A DNA stretch of 64,000 nt, taken from Candidatus Gastranaerophilales bacterium (GTDB lineage Bacteria; Cyanobacteriota; Vampirovibrionia; Gastranaerophilales; Gastranaerophilaceae). The notes under the pieces are model-generated. The model was given only the letters and a program-made list of their open reading frames with translations. It made no database searches and had not been told where the DNA came from. This document shows, piece after piece, positions 1 through 8,749 of this stretch. The translations under genes and the position numbers were made by a program. Location of the stretch: positions 1 through 64,000 of the forward strand of contig CALVAR010000001.1 in assembly GCA_944325575.1 (NCBI GenBank), read 5' to 3'. Positions within the stretch are counted from its first letter, which is position 1. Each line of letters begins with the position of its first letter.

Positions 1-180
1 CTTCGCCAACGTCAGCCTATCATCCCGATTTTTGTTTTTGTTAGTAAATCAAGGACAAGATTACATCTTGTCACAACTTGCAAAAGATAACGCTTACGCT
101 ATCTTTTAGCAGTTCTGATTCGCTGCCGTAGGGCTCATACTTCGCCAACGTCAGCCTATCATCCCGATTTTTTGTTTTGT
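1..180. repeat. direct repeat pair with tRNA-3'-end-like motif
   Basis: A segment of about 40 bases at 1-40 recurs at 140-180 (period 139), each copy ending in CATCCCGA followed by a T-run. Between the copies lie two hairpins: GACAAGAT/ATCTTGTC (about 52-71) and AAAAGATA/TATCTTTT (about 85-110). CATCCCGA plus T-run resembles the 3' acceptor strand and trailer of a plus-strand tRNA such as tRNA-Pro. By analogy with the tRNA-end duplications elsewhere in this window, the parent tRNA may lie just left of the window. That is inference; the duplication itself is directly visible. Confidence 0.6.
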
Positions 181-425
181 TTAAATATCAAGGGTGTTGC
201 TTACTGTAAATTTAAATTGCTCATATTTTGCTCACATTCGATTTTTTGAACAAACCCATTGCTTCATTTTTTATATTAGTCATTACTTGATTGTATATGT
301 TTAATGTAGTTTTTAATGTTGCATGTTCCAATTTCCTTTACAACTTTGGAAGCTAGACAATTTTTATGTCCAAATTGTTTTTATATATATGTGAAGGTAT
401 AAATAGTGTGAAAGGATTATTTATT

Positions 426-695
426 ATGGCTGAAACATCTGGATCTTGCGGTATTGCTCCGTACAGAAAAAATCCCGGAATTTATCATCAGGAATTAAAA
501 TTTTTTGATAAAATCAAAAAAGATTATGAGTTACAACAGGCTGCTAAAGTGGAAAGAGAATATGAAAGAATTATGCAGATTCCGCCTCAGGAACGAACAT
601 TTTCTGAAAAAATGCTGGTTGCTCAGGTAAACGCAGCTAAGGCAGCTGATTTTCTTAATTCTGTTTTAGAACCAAGCATAAAATATATGGCTTAA
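426..695 (+). CDS. small hypothetical protein (89 aa)
   Basis: A short, Lys/Glu-rich soluble protein with no signal peptide or membrane segment. An ATG 60 bases upstream is in frame, but the ATG at 426 is preceded by AAAGGA at 411-416 with a 9-base spacing, so I chose the inner start (MAETSG). The middle (about residues 25-70) is charged and likely helical, with a YELQQAAKVEREYERI stretch. I do not recognise a family. It converges on the alpha-mannosidase gene, whose stop is one base away. It could be a lineage-specific protein of unknown role. Confidence 0.6.
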   Translation: MAETSGSCGIAPYRKNPGIYHQELKFFDKIKKDYELQQAAKVEREYERIMQIPPQERTFSEKMLVAQVNAAKAADFLNSVLEPSIKYMA

Positions 696-696
696 G

Positions 697-3156
697 CTAT
701 TTTTCAATTTTAATTGTTATAAAAGAATTTGCATCGATTTTTATCGGTTCAAGTTCTTTTACTATGGATAAATTTTTATTTTCCATTGCATCTGTTAAAT
801 AAATGGCTTTATAAGGCAGCTGTGTAGAGAATTTCATCGTTTCAGCCCTATCAGATTTATTTACAAATCTGACAATAAGATTTCCTTTTTTGTCCAGCTT
901 TGCAGTGCTTAATAAGATATTTGTATTCCCGCTGTCAAAAAGTTTGTAATTCCCAAAGTCAGCTTGCAGAAGCTTTGCTGTATTATAAAATTTTTCTGCA
1001 GCTTTTTGCATATCTTTAATATTTTTTGTAAAGCAAATTGCAAATTTTGCGTTGTTTTCTCCTGTCATTTGTAAATCAGGTGTCGGCAAAGGCGGTCCAG
1101 CCGGTGTTCCTCTTGTCGGATTGTGAGGGTTTGAAATTGTTCCGGTTGCTCTTAACAGTGTGAGTCTTAAGTTATTTTTATAAACTTCATACTCTTGTAA
1201 ACCTTCTGTGATAAATCCGGTATCCTGCGCCCACAGACATTTTTGTATCGGTGCAGTGTTGTGTTTTAGTTCTATACCTCTTTGTGCCGGTATGTATTGA
1301 TAAATATCATACTCTGCATCAAATTTTCTTGTGACATATCCTGCCAGATCATCAGAGACGGTTTTTTCTATACAATTTTCCATATTAAATTGAACTTGCA
1401 GTATATGATCTTTTGATTTGTTATTCCAATTTATATCAAATTCCAGATAATCATTCCTGTTTTCCAAAATAACATCAGTTTTTATTATATGTCTTTTCTT
1501 TTTCAAAGAACGGCCTTTTGTAGAAGATTGCTGCGGTATAAACAGCTCGAATTGAAGTTCCAGTATACTTCTTATTCTGCCTTTTTCTTTTATTCTTGTT
1601 TTTCTTATATCCGCTTTAAGCGGTGCATCATTTTTTAATGCGCCGAAATTGTAGCTGTCGCCTATGTCTGCTCTGTCTATGAATTGTATAAAATCATTGT
1701 ATGTCTTTCCGGATTTTTTATCCGTAACAAATATTTTCCCTTTTTCTACAGCAAGTTTTATAAAACTGTTTTCTATTGAGTTGTTTTTTATGCTCAAAGT
1801 GCCGGAGTTATTTATATCCTCCGGTTCAATTGTTTTTGTTGAAAGAGCTTTTATGTTCTTTACGTCAATAAGGTATTCATAAAGCCTTGTATAATCTTCT
1901 GTAACCGGTATTTTGTTTATGGGGTATACTTTGCTGTCAGGGAATCCTTTAAGAGTTTGAATAAGCTGTGCATTATATGCTGCTGGCAGCTTTTTATCCG
2001 TTATAATTTTCAATGCTCCGTCAAAATCAAAATTCGAAAGATTTATAACAGACAGCTTGTTATCTTTATATAAATCTCTTTCAATACTTTTAGAAACCGC
2101 ATGTAAGGTCTCTGCAAGCTTTAAGAAGCGGCTTTTGTTTTCTTTGTGTACATTATCTATACTGCAGCCGTATATGCTGTCATGAGGCTGATTTTGAAGA
2201 AGCAGGTCGTATGCATAGTCTATTTGCGGCTGATAAGAGTTTGTTTTGTTTAAATATGCAGTTACTGCCTGCAAAGGCTGGTATACCCTTGAAAGCTGCC
2301 ACTGGTATCTGCTGTTTAATTGTTTTAAATCTATTCTTGAAGATAATACTCCGGGAAGAATAAAGTTTCTTTTTGTACTTCTGAATTCTTGTTTTATATT
2401 TTTCTTAAAATTATTTTTAACCTTTTTAAGGTATTCAAAAGGTGTTGTCAGAATAATTTTGTAATCATCAAGAAGCTTGTTTACTTCTTTAATTTGCTCT
2501 TTTATATTGTCTGCCGCTGCCAGATGGTCAGCTCCAAGCGGCAAAAGAATTGCATCAGACGAGTATTTTGCAATTCTGTCGAGGGTTCTTTTGAGCATTT
2601 GTACTTTTTTGTCGTATGTAGTATCTATGCTGAAATAGTCATGAAAGTATCCTTCTATTAAATATACGGAATCAGTTCCGTTAAATTTAAATTCCGAGTC
2701 AAGCTCTCCCAATCCTCTCCAGAACATTGCATACGGTATTTCAAAATATTTTATTATGGACGGAATATGTGCACTGTGACCGAAAGTATCCGCATGATAT
2801 GCAATAAAATCACTGCAACCGTATTCTTTTGAATAAGCTATGCCTTTTTGTAAATTCTTTATCAGTGACTCCGCATCAACGAGAAAACTGTCTGTCGAGC
2901 AATAGTAGGGGCCTATAAAAAGTCTTTTTTCTTTAATAAATTTTTTAACTGTGTCTTTTTTCTCAGGACGAAGCTCAAAATAGTCCTCCAATGCCAGAGT
3001 CTGTCCGTCAAAGTAAAAAGACGGAAGTTCGTTTTTGTCGAGTTTGTTTAATATGTCATCAAAAACTTCTACGAGTCGTATTCTAAATTCTTCAAACTCT
3101 CTGTACCATTCTCTGTCCCAGTGAGTATGGATATATGCATAAACTTTTTTCTTCAT
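697..3156 (-). CDS. alpha-mannosidase, glycoside hydrolase family 38
   Basis: 819 residues, the usual size for a bacterial GH38 enzyme that removes alpha-linked mannose from glycans. The N-terminus has HTHWDREW at residues 10-17, giving the zinc ligands H12 and D14. ADTFGHS at about 122-128 supplies the catalytic nucleophile Asp (D123) and matches the family DxFGHS signature. The middle helical domain and C-terminal beta domains follow. There is no signal peptide, so it is probably cytoplasmic. The neighbours (a small unknown and a divergent phospholipase-D-like gene) do not indicate an operon. The start is preceded by TATAAT four bases upstream and lacks a Shine-Dalgarno, suggesting a leaderless transcript. 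Family assignment is firm; exact linkage specificity is not. Confidence 0.93.
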   Translation of the reverse strand: MKKKVYAYIHTHWDREWYREFEEFRIRLVEVFDDILNKLDKNELPSFYFDGQTLALEDYFELRPEKKDTVKKFIKEKRLFIGPYYCSTDSFLVDAESLIKNLQKGIAYSKEYGCSDFIAYHADTFGHSAHIPSIIKYFEIPYAMFWRGLGELDSEFKFNGTDSVYLIEGYFHDYFSIDTTYDKKVQMLKRTLDRIAKYSSDAILLPLGADHLAAADNIKEQIKEVNKLLDDYKIILTTPFEYLKKVKNNFKKNIKQEFRSTKRNFILPGVLSSRIDLKQLNSRYQWQLSRVYQPLQAVTAYLNKTNSYQPQIDYAYDLLLQNQPHDSIYGCSIDNVHKENKSRFLKLAETLHAVSKSIERDLYKDNKLSVINLSNFDFDGALKIITDKKLPAAYNAQLIQTLKGFPDSKVYPINKIPVTEDYTRLYEYLIDVKNIKALSTKTIEPEDINNSGTLSIKNNSIENSFIKLAVEKGKIFVTDKKSGKTYNDFIQFIDRADIGDSYNFGALKNDAPLKADIRKTRIKEKGRIRSILELQFELFIPQQSSTKGRSLKKKRHIIKTDVILENRNDYLEFDINWNNKSKDHILQVQFNMENCIEKTVSDDLAGYVTRKFDAEYDIYQYIPAQRGIELKHNTAPIQKCLWAQDTGFITEGLQEYEVYKNNLRLTLLRATGTISNPHNPTRGTPAGPPLPTPDLQMTGENNAKFAICFTKNIKDMQKAAEKFYNTAKLLQADFGNYKLFDSGNTNILLSTAKLDKKGNLIVRFVNKSDRAETMKFSTQLPYKAIYLTDAMENKNLSIVKELEPIKIDANSFITIKIEK

Positions 3157-3230
3157 AGTTATTATATTAAACCATCTGTCTTATCCTGCCAAAATATTAA
3201 AGTATCTTTACCCGTTTTTCATACAATTGT

Positions 3231-3258
3231 TTTACATATATGTAATATAAATTATAAT
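3231..3258 (+). promoter_or_regulatory. sigma-70-type promoter of the phospholipase-D-like gene
   Basis: TTTACA at 3231-3236 and TATAAT at 3253-3258 are separated by 16 bases. The ATG at 3265 lies six bases after the -10 box, so transcription would start at or beside the start codon. There is no Shine-Dalgarno. Confidence 0.55.
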
Positions 3259-3264
3259 TCTGTT

Positions 3265-5058
3265 ATGAAAAAAATTATTACTATAATCATTCTAGTTGTT
3301 ATATTTTTGATAATTGCATTTTGCTTTTTTAAAAGACCTTCTTCGCACAAGGTTCTAAAAGTTATTTCGCAAAATGAATTTTATATTGATTTTAATGATA
3401 ATAACACAGCTGACACAGAAGAACTCGTAATACTTACTGATATTGATATCGAACCGGAATCTCTTAATAAAATCGATATTGCACGTCTTAATTATCTGGG
3501 GAAAAGGTATGCCGAAAATGTTTTGCTAAATAAATATGTTTTTTATGAAAAGAATAAAATTGTATTGCCTGACGGTTCTGATTATAAAACTTTACTTGAA
3601 AACAAAGGGTATTTTTTGTCTTCAAAAAACGCACTACTTGTAAATAATAATATAAATAGTGCCAAAAAATTAAATCTTATAGTTTATAACAAGAACACAA
3701 ATAAATATCATAAATTGGACTGTAAATACGCACTGAATTCACCTGTAATAGAAATAATTGAGTTATCAAATCTGCCGGACAAAGCAGTGCCGTGTAAACT
3801 TTGTATCTTAAATAATGTTGATAAGAAATTGCAAAATAAAACGGCAAATACACGTATTGCCGTATATCCGAGGGATGTATATGAAAAATATTCTCCCGTA
3901 TACAGGGATTCTGGTATAGAATTTTACGTTACAGATTATACAAAGTATTTTTACCCTTCTCAAAAATGTTTAACTACTGCCTGTATGTCTCTTGTAAAAG
4001 AAATTAATAATGCAAAAAATACCATTGATTTTGCAATATACGGAATAGATAAGCAGCCTGCCGTAATAAATGCTTTAATTAATGCTAAAAAGCGGGGTGT
4101 AAAAATACGATGGGTTTATGATACGGATAGTAAAGGTTCTACAATATATAATGACTCACTTAAACTTGCAAAGCACCTTTCATCGGCAAAAACAGATTCT
4201 TCGGCTGCGGGGGCTCTTTTACCTGACGGAAAGAAGATGCGAGATTCCATAATGCATAATAAATTTTTTATATTCGACAATCAAAGAGTCTGGACGGGCT
4301 CCGCCAATATTTCTCATACGGATCTGGCCGGCTTTAATGCAAATTCTGCTGTACTTATTAATTCAAAGGCTGTTGCATCTATTTTTGAAAAGGAATTTGA
4401 GCAAATGTTTGCCGGTAAATTTCATCAGCTTAAACAATCAACGGATAAGAACATTGCAACAGTTGCAAAATCGGAAATTTCCGTATATTTTTCTCCTCAG
4501 GATAATGTTATTACACAGCATATAATTCCTTTGATAAATTCTGCGCAAAAATATATTTACGTGCCCGTGTTTGTTGTTACACACAGAGATTTTAACAACG
4601 CGTTGATTAATGCAAAAAACAGAGGCGTTGATGTGAGGATGATTGTTGATGCTACATCTGCTTCTTCGAAATACTCTTCAGTAAAATTTTTGCGCTCAAG
4701 CGGTATAAAAGTAAAAACAGAAAATCGTGCCGGCAAAATGCATATGAAGTCCATAATTATTGACGGAAAATACGTTGTACTTGGTTCTATGAATTACACA
4801 AAAAGCGGAGAGAAATATAATGATGAAAATGTTTTGATAATAAAAAATACGGAACTTGCTTCCAAATTTAGAGAAAAATTCTTGTATTTTTATAATGATA
4901 TTCCTGACAAATGGTTATATAAAAATCCCGGTGCCGAATCACATAATTCGATTAATTCTTGTAACGACGGTATTGATAATGATTTTGACGACAAAATCGA
5001 TTTAAATGATGATTCCTGCAATTTTAAACTAAAAAAGCAGGAATCAATAAAAAACTAA
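3265..5058 (+). CDS. membrane-anchored phospholipase D family protein
   Basis: 597 residues from the ATG at 3265. I rejected an in-frame upstream start because it lies inside the divergent gene and lacks the hydrophobic N-terminus directly at the start. Residues 3-22 form a transmembrane anchor, so the rest is probably extracytoplasmic. Two complete HxKxxxxD motifs are visible: H331/K333/D338 followed by GSAN, and H493/K495/D500 followed by GSMN, the paired active site of the PLD superfamily. Residues 35-185 form an extra N-terminal region, with DC at 152-153 and PCKLC at 176-180, loosely reminiscent of thermonuclease/metal-binding modules of secreted nucleases. The C-terminus carries CNDGIDNDFDDKIDLNDDSC, a Cys-bracketed Asp-rich probable calcium-binding motif. 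It may be a nuclease or a phospholipase. Confidence 0.85.
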   Translation: MKKIITIIILVVIFLIIAFCFFKRPSSHKVLKVISQNEFYIDFNDNNTADTEELVILTDIDIEPESLNKIDIARLNYLGKRYAENVLLNKYVFYEKNKIVLPDGSDYKTLLENKGYFLSSKNALLVNNNINSAKKLNLIVYNKNTNKYHKLDCKYALNSPVIEIIELSNLPDKAVPCKLCILNNVDKKLQNKTANTRIAVYPRDVYEKYSPVYRDSGIEFYVTDYTKYFYPSQKCLTTACMSLVKEINNAKNTIDFAIYGIDKQPAVINALINAKKRGVKIRWVYDTDSKGSTIYNDSLKLAKHLSSAKTDSSAAGALLPDGKKMRDSIMHNKFFIFDNQRVWTGSANISHTDLAGFNANSAVLINSKAVASIFEKEFEQMFAGKFHQLKQSTDKNIATVAKSEISVYFSPQDNVITQHIIPLINSAQKYIYVPVFVVTHRDFNNALINAKNRGVDVRMIVDATSASSKYSSVKFLRSSGIKVKTENRAGKMHMKSIIIDGKYVVLGSMNYTKSGEKYNDENVLIIKNTELASKFREKFLYFYNDIPDKWLYKNPGAESHNSINSCNDGIDNDFDDKIDLNDDSCNFKLKKQESIKN

Positions 5059-5414
5059 TTTATTTCATATTGTCTACTGACTCCTCTATTTTTTGAACCT
5101 GTGCGATAAAACAAGTCCGTTTTTATCAACAAGTCCGGCACAGGCAACAGCGAAATCGGACGGGGCTGACTGAAACGAACGCCCCTTGTGAGGGAAAACC
5201 ACGCTTTTCCCGAACGTCTGATTTCAAGACAGTGCATGGGGGCACTTTAGCTATATCTATGCTTATGCGTCCTCGCTACTTCTCATAAATATGCCACCGG
5301 CATATTTATTCGACAGAGTGTGTACCACTTTTAGCTTGAGATGCAGGCGAGTTTACAAGCCGTACATATCAGGATGCTCTTGAGTACAAGCGAGGCCGCC
5401 TCTGATTAATGTGA
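5059..5414. ncRNA. unidentified structured intergenic segment, possible non-coding RNA
   Basis: 356 bases without a convincing gene, between two convergent genes, with visibly higher GC than its surroundings. Successive hairpins: CCTGTGC/GCACAGG (5098-5104/5138-5144) enclosing GATAAAA/TTTTATC; GGGGC/GCCCC (5162-5166/5181-5185); GGGAAAA/TTTTCCC (5192-5198/5205-5211); AGTGC/GCACT (5231-5235/5242-5246); ATAAATATGCC/GGCATATTTAT (5285-5295/5299-5309). CAAGTCCG occurs twice (5112-5119, 5130-5137). I looked for tmRNA, RNase P, SRP and 6S signatures on both strands and found none. GC excess plus nested stems suggests a structured RNA, but part of it is a dispersed stem-loop repeat. The strand is not determined. 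Confidence 0.4.
5278..5319. repeat. dispersed stem-loop repeat, copy 1
   Basis: Consists of CTTCTC, then an 11-bp perfect stem ATAAATATGCC / GGCATATTTAT with loop ACC, then TCGACAGAGTG. The flanks match copies at 10895-10938 and 60765-60806 while the stem sequence differs. Confidence 0.6.
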
Positions 5415-7322
5415 TTAATATGTACCGGGTATCAATTTATCGTAATCTTCCACTGTACCGTTATCCATACAGCACAGTATTATTGCTTTGCCAAGCGGGT
5501 GTAAATCTGATTTAAGGTACAATTTGAGTTCTTCCTTAAAGAAGTCTTCAAGCATTTTTGCACCTTTATCATAACCTTCGTCCTCAATTTGCGGCTGTTT
5601 TGTAACATCAAAGAATTTCTTTGATATCGGAGTACCTTCAATATGAATATTTTCCGGAATATATCCGCCAAGCGGGTGGCGTGCAGGCTTTAGGTTTAAT
5701 TTTTTAAATGAAGCCTGTCCTCTTCTTGCCAGATATTCTCTTATAACCCATTCTCCCATAAAACCGACTTCCCAGGCACCTATGTGCTGATTTGGGATCA
5801 GGATATTTCTGGTTTTTGTTGTTCTCATAAATTGTTCAAGCAGGATATTGGCCAGGTCTACTCTTTTGCCGGTTGCAAAAGGCCAGAAGGAGCCGACACC
5901 TTCGCTTTGGAGTTTAAAAGAGTCTTTCCCTTCTCCTGTAATACTCGGGTTGCCGAATCCTCTCGGTGCAACAAGTCTCCACAGCCATGCAAGCGCAGGC
6001 GGAAGTATATGCAGCATTCCGAAAATACCGTAGGACGGATTTTCTTTTGTACAAGGCGGTGTTCTTAGCCCGAAACTTCTGTAATCTATTTCAATAGGAC
6101 CGTCCTGTATATTTTTCATCTGTTCTCTGGGAATAATAATTCTCGGATTAGGACATTTTTTGCCGGGAGAATCTTCAACGTGTTCCCATATCAGGCATGT
6201 TGCATCCGGATGTGCTTCGAGATTAAAAAATATAAGCGGTTCTTTGGGGTTAGTGGTTACAGATTCAAGATTTGGGTCTGTTCCGTATTTTTTTATGTGA
6301 TCTATTCTCACAAACCAGGAACGCTCTGCATCTGCTACACACAGACGCCCGTTGTCCCTGTAAAAACTAGGGTGGCACAATGCCATGTCATCGGTAACGG
6401 GTTTTAGTTTACAACCCTGAGGAAGTGCAAGATATTTTTCTTCACCTGTGACAACATTTTTTCCGAGTAAAAGACGTCCGTCTTCTTCACGATGTGCGTA
6501 TTCAAGCATTTCGCTCTTGCCGCTTCCCGATGCCCCTTCATGGAGTATACTGATATCATTGTCATACGGGGTTGTAATATTTACAGTAGATGCGTGTACT
6601 GTTACAAAGTCTTCTTTCAACCCAAGCGCAAGAAGTACTCCGTATACGCCTTTTTTTGCACTCGGACCGGGGTAGAGGTTGTATGAAAATACCTCGTGTA
6701 CTTTCCCATGCTGGTTGTGTACAACAACCTGTTTTCCTTCAAAATGAGAATGTCTGAATGGCGGGGCTACGTATATTATAGCTTTGGGTTCAAAGTCTTT
6801 CTCCAGCTTATCCGGTGGTATCATTCCCTGTAAGTCATAGATGCTTGCTGCGAAAAATGCTGCATTTTTTGGAGCTACCATAAGTGCAGGATAACCGTAC
6901 TCTGTTCCTCCTGCCATAAAAGGTACTAAGATTAACTCGTTTGATGCCAGCCAGTCAAAGGTTTCCTGTCTTATAGGTGCAAAATCTTTTTTAAAACGTT
7001 CATTAAACGTTATTTTATCTGTCATTTCTATATTGTTTACTACCATACAATTGGGGTCTCTTCGTCTCATGTATGGATCTGTATAGTTTATTGCAATGCC
7101 GTTTTTGCATCTTACAACAGTCGCTTCTACAATGTTTCCTTTCTCAGGTACATTGTAGCTTACATCATAGGTTAAATTGCCAGCACCGTTTGTCGCCAGA
7201 TCTATTAATTCGCTTCGCTTTTCCGGAAGTATAACATTTTTCGATTTTTCAAAAACTTTTTTTAAGTCGCTTCCTATGTTCCAATGCTGCCAAACCTTAT
7301 TTGATGTTAATAAATTTTCCAT
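5415..7322 (-). CDS. DUF4914-type P-loop protein, PEP-carboxykinase-like
   Basis: 635 residues, cytoplasmic. A Walker A motif GASGSGKS lies at residues 263-270 after HEG, in the position and style of the kinase loop of ATP-dependent PEP carboxykinases and HPr kinases. The sequence matches my recollection of the DUF4914 family found in anaerobic bacteria, whose members are described as PEPCK-like. No reaction is established. The N-terminal half (1-250) is family-specific; the C-terminal half contains several conserved Pro/Gly-rich loops (PSITGEGKDSF near residue 475, LIPNQHIGAWEVGFMGEW near 525). AAGGGA precedes the start. It is transcribed alone. A function in phosphoryl transfer is inference from the P-loop. 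Confidence 0.7.
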   Translation of the reverse strand: MENLLTSNKVWQHWNIGSDLKKVFEKSKNVILPEKRSELIDLATNGAGNLTYDVSYNVPEKGNIVEATVVRCKNGIAINYTDPYMRRRDPNCMVVNNIEMTDKITFNERFKKDFAPIRQETFDWLASNELILVPFMAGGTEYGYPALMVAPKNAAFFAASIYDLQGMIPPDKLEKDFEPKAIIYVAPPFRHSHFEGKQVVVHNQHGKVHEVFSYNLYPGPSAKKGVYGVLLALGLKEDFVTVHASTVNITTPYDNDISILHEGASGSGKSEMLEYAHREEDGRLLLGKNVVTGEEKYLALPQGCKLKPVTDDMALCHPSFYRDNGRLCVADAERSWFVRIDHIKKYGTDPNLESVTTNPKEPLIFFNLEAHPDATCLIWEHVEDSPGKKCPNPRIIIPREQMKNIQDGPIEIDYRSFGLRTPPCTKENPSYGIFGMLHILPPALAWLWRLVAPRGFGNPSITGEGKDSFKLQSEGVGSFWPFATGKRVDLANILLEQFMRTTKTRNILIPNQHIGAWEVGFMGEWVIREYLARRGQASFKKLNLKPARHPLGGYIPENIHIEGTPISKKFFDVTKQPQIEDEGYDKGAKMLEDFFKEELKLYLKSDLHPLGKAIILCCMDNGTVEDYDKLIPGTY

Positions 7323-7522
7323 TTTTATCCCTTAACTGCTAATCTTTATTCGATTATATTATAAATTTGACCTTTAATCTAAAAAATATAGAAATATGTA
7401 AATTAATTTCAATATTTGTTTAAAATATTACTGATAAATTAGGCTCTAAAGAGCTAGTGTAAGGTATATTCTGAAGGGAATATTATAAATATAAAGGTTA
7501 ATTTGCAAAGGAGTCGAAAGAA

Positions 7523-7873
7523 ATGGTTAATTCAGTAAATTCAATTTCCACATCAAGTGTTCAATCTACAAGTACCAGCGGTTTGTCTGAAGAAGAAAAA
7601 AAGAAAAAAGCCGAAGAAGAAGGCTTGCTTTCTATGGATAACAATCAAGAAACTTTGACAAATACTGCTCAAACAACAACTCTTACAGAAGATACTGCTA
7701 AATCTGAGGCTTTATCTTATATTAATACTTTAAAAGCACAGTATCCGCAGCTTGCTGCAAAATTGGATTCATACTATTCAAATCTTGATTTTGCAACGCT
7801 TTGCTCGAAAGCTGCTTCCACTACTGACATACGCGCATACATATATAGTGAAACACAAAGCTTTTTAAATTAA
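7523..7873 (+). CDS. small hypothetical protein (116 aa)
   Basis: Ser/Thr-rich N-terminus (residues 1-20), a Lys/Glu run at 25-33, then a helical C-terminal region with KAQYPQLAAKLDSYYSNLDF at about 71-90. No signal peptide or membrane segment. A strong Shine-Dalgarno (AAAGGAG, about 7507-7513) supports the ATG at 7523, and a terminator follows at 7889-7922. The low-complexity N-terminus without a signal peptide resembles other short proteins of this window. I do not recognise a family. Confidence 0.65.
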   Translation: MVNSVNSISTSSVQSTSTSGLSEEEKKKKAEEEGLLSMDNNQETLTNTAQTTTLTEDTAKSEALSYINTLKAQYPQLAAKLDSYYSNLDFATLCSKAASTTDIRAYIYSETQSFLN

Positions 7874-7888
7874 CTTGTGTTTCAACAA

Positions 7889-7922
7889 TAAAAGGCTCTG
7901 CTAATTTTAGCCGGGCCTTTTA
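7889..7922. terminator. bidirectional terminator
   Basis: AAAGGCTC (7891-7898) pairs with GGGCCTTT (7913-7920) with flanking A and T runs. It serves the plus-strand gene ending at 7873 and may also end the minus-strand bcp pair. Confidence 0.7.
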
Positions 7923-8108
7923 TTCTTCTGCTTTTTCAAATTTTTTATAAAACTCTTCTTTTTCCCTTACAAACAATAAATCAGGATAACCTTCACGCTT
8001 GTACAGAACCATTATCTGTTTGTCATTGGCATTTGTACAGTTTTTGACATCGTCTCTTATCATATAGTAGGTGTCTCCTGTTTTCAGGTGTTTAAATTTT
8101 GTGGTCAT
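7920..8108 (-). CDS. DUF1653-like small protein
   Basis: 62 residues. The pattern FKHLKTGDTYYMI at the N-terminus, a central MVLYK and a C-terminal LFVREKEEFYKKF match the DUF1653 layout (a compact domain of about 60 residues with a late conserved R-x-x-x-F/M-F). The start codon overlaps the stop of the upstream bcp gene (TAATG), so the two are translationally coupled. The domain is of unknown function; co-transcription with a peroxiredoxin is the only hint to a role. Confidence 0.7.
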   Translation of the reverse strand: MTTKFKHLKTGDTYYMIRDDVKNCTNANDKQIMVLYKREGYPDLLFVREKEEFYKKFEKAEE

Positions 8109-8566
8109 TATGATTCCAATGCCTCCAGCACTTCATCTATATGACCTTTTACTTTAACTTTGCGCCATTCTTTTATAACCTCTCCGCTTTTATCAATCAG
8201 AAATGTTGAGCGGATAATTCCCATATATTTTCTGCCGTACATGGATTTTTCGCCCCATGCTCCAAAAATTTCAGCCAGTTGGTGTTCAGTATCTGACAGC
8301 AGAGGGAAATTTAGACTCTGTTTTTCTTTAAATGATTTATGGCTTTTTATACTATCAGGGCTGATGCCTATGACCTGGGCTTTTTGACACCATCTGTTTT
8401 TATTTTCTCTAAAGTCACAGGCTTCTTGGGTGCAGCCAGATGTATTATCTTTAGGGTAAAAATATAATATTGTTGTTTTGCCTGTCAGGTCAGATATTTT
8501 GTATTCTTTTTCTTCTCCGTTTTCATCTATGCCTGATAAAGTTATATTGATGTCTTTTATATTCAT
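8108..8566 (-). CDS. bcp: thioredoxin-dependent peroxiredoxin, BCP type
   Basis: 152 residues, a typical length. It reduces hydrogen peroxide and organic hydroperoxides using thioredoxin. The motif NTSGCTQEAC at residues 41-50 holds the peroxidatic Cys45 and the resolving Cys50, the atypical 2-Cys arrangement of BCP/PrxQ. YFYPKDNTSGCT is the family signature. The C-terminal FLIDKSGEVIKEWRKVKVKGH is also typical. No signal peptide; cytosolic. It forms a coupled pair with the DUF1653 gene. A thioredoxin gene lies 2.7 kb away in a separate unit and is a plausible electron donor. Confidence 0.95.
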   Translation of the reverse strand: MNIKDINITLSGIDENGEEKEYKISDLTGKTTILYFYPKDNTSGCTQEACDFRENKNRWCQKAQVIGISPDSIKSHKSFKEKQSLNFPLLSDTEHQLAEIFGAWGEKSMYGRKYMGIIRSTFLIDKSGEVIKEWRKVKVKGHIDEVLEALES

Positions 8567-8654
8567 AATCTGTCCGCTCTTTTTTATATCAAAACCATAT
8601 AAAGTTTACACTATGAGAACACTTATTACAATCTTTTATTCTTTTATAACTAAT

Positions 8655-8696
8655 AAAACAGAACACCTGTCAGATTATTTAAACAGGTGCTCTGTG
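8655..8696 (-). terminator. rho-independent terminator of the 159-aa gene
   Basis: On the minus strand AGAGCACCTGT pairs with ACAGGTGTTCTG and is followed by TTTTAT. It lies about 55 bases past the stop of the minus-strand gene that ends at 8750. Confidence 0.65.
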
Positions 8697-8749
8697 TTGA
8701 ATATTTGTATATGAATACAAACTGATTGCTGGTATAAATGGCTTAGTTA

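Noticed and set aside
5011-5045. Terminator at the end of the phospholipase-D-like gene
   Set aside because: A GATTCCTGC/GCAGGAATC hairpin exists but lies inside the coding sequence and is not followed by a T-run.
5055-5237. 60-codon minus-strand frame
   Set aside because: It lies in the structured GC-rich segment, has no ribosome binding site, and crosses several hairpins.
5059-5414. tmRNA, RNase P RNA, SRP RNA or 6S RNA
   Set aside because: No tRNA-like ends or tag frame, no GAGGAAAGTCC-type core and no SRP apical loop on either strand.
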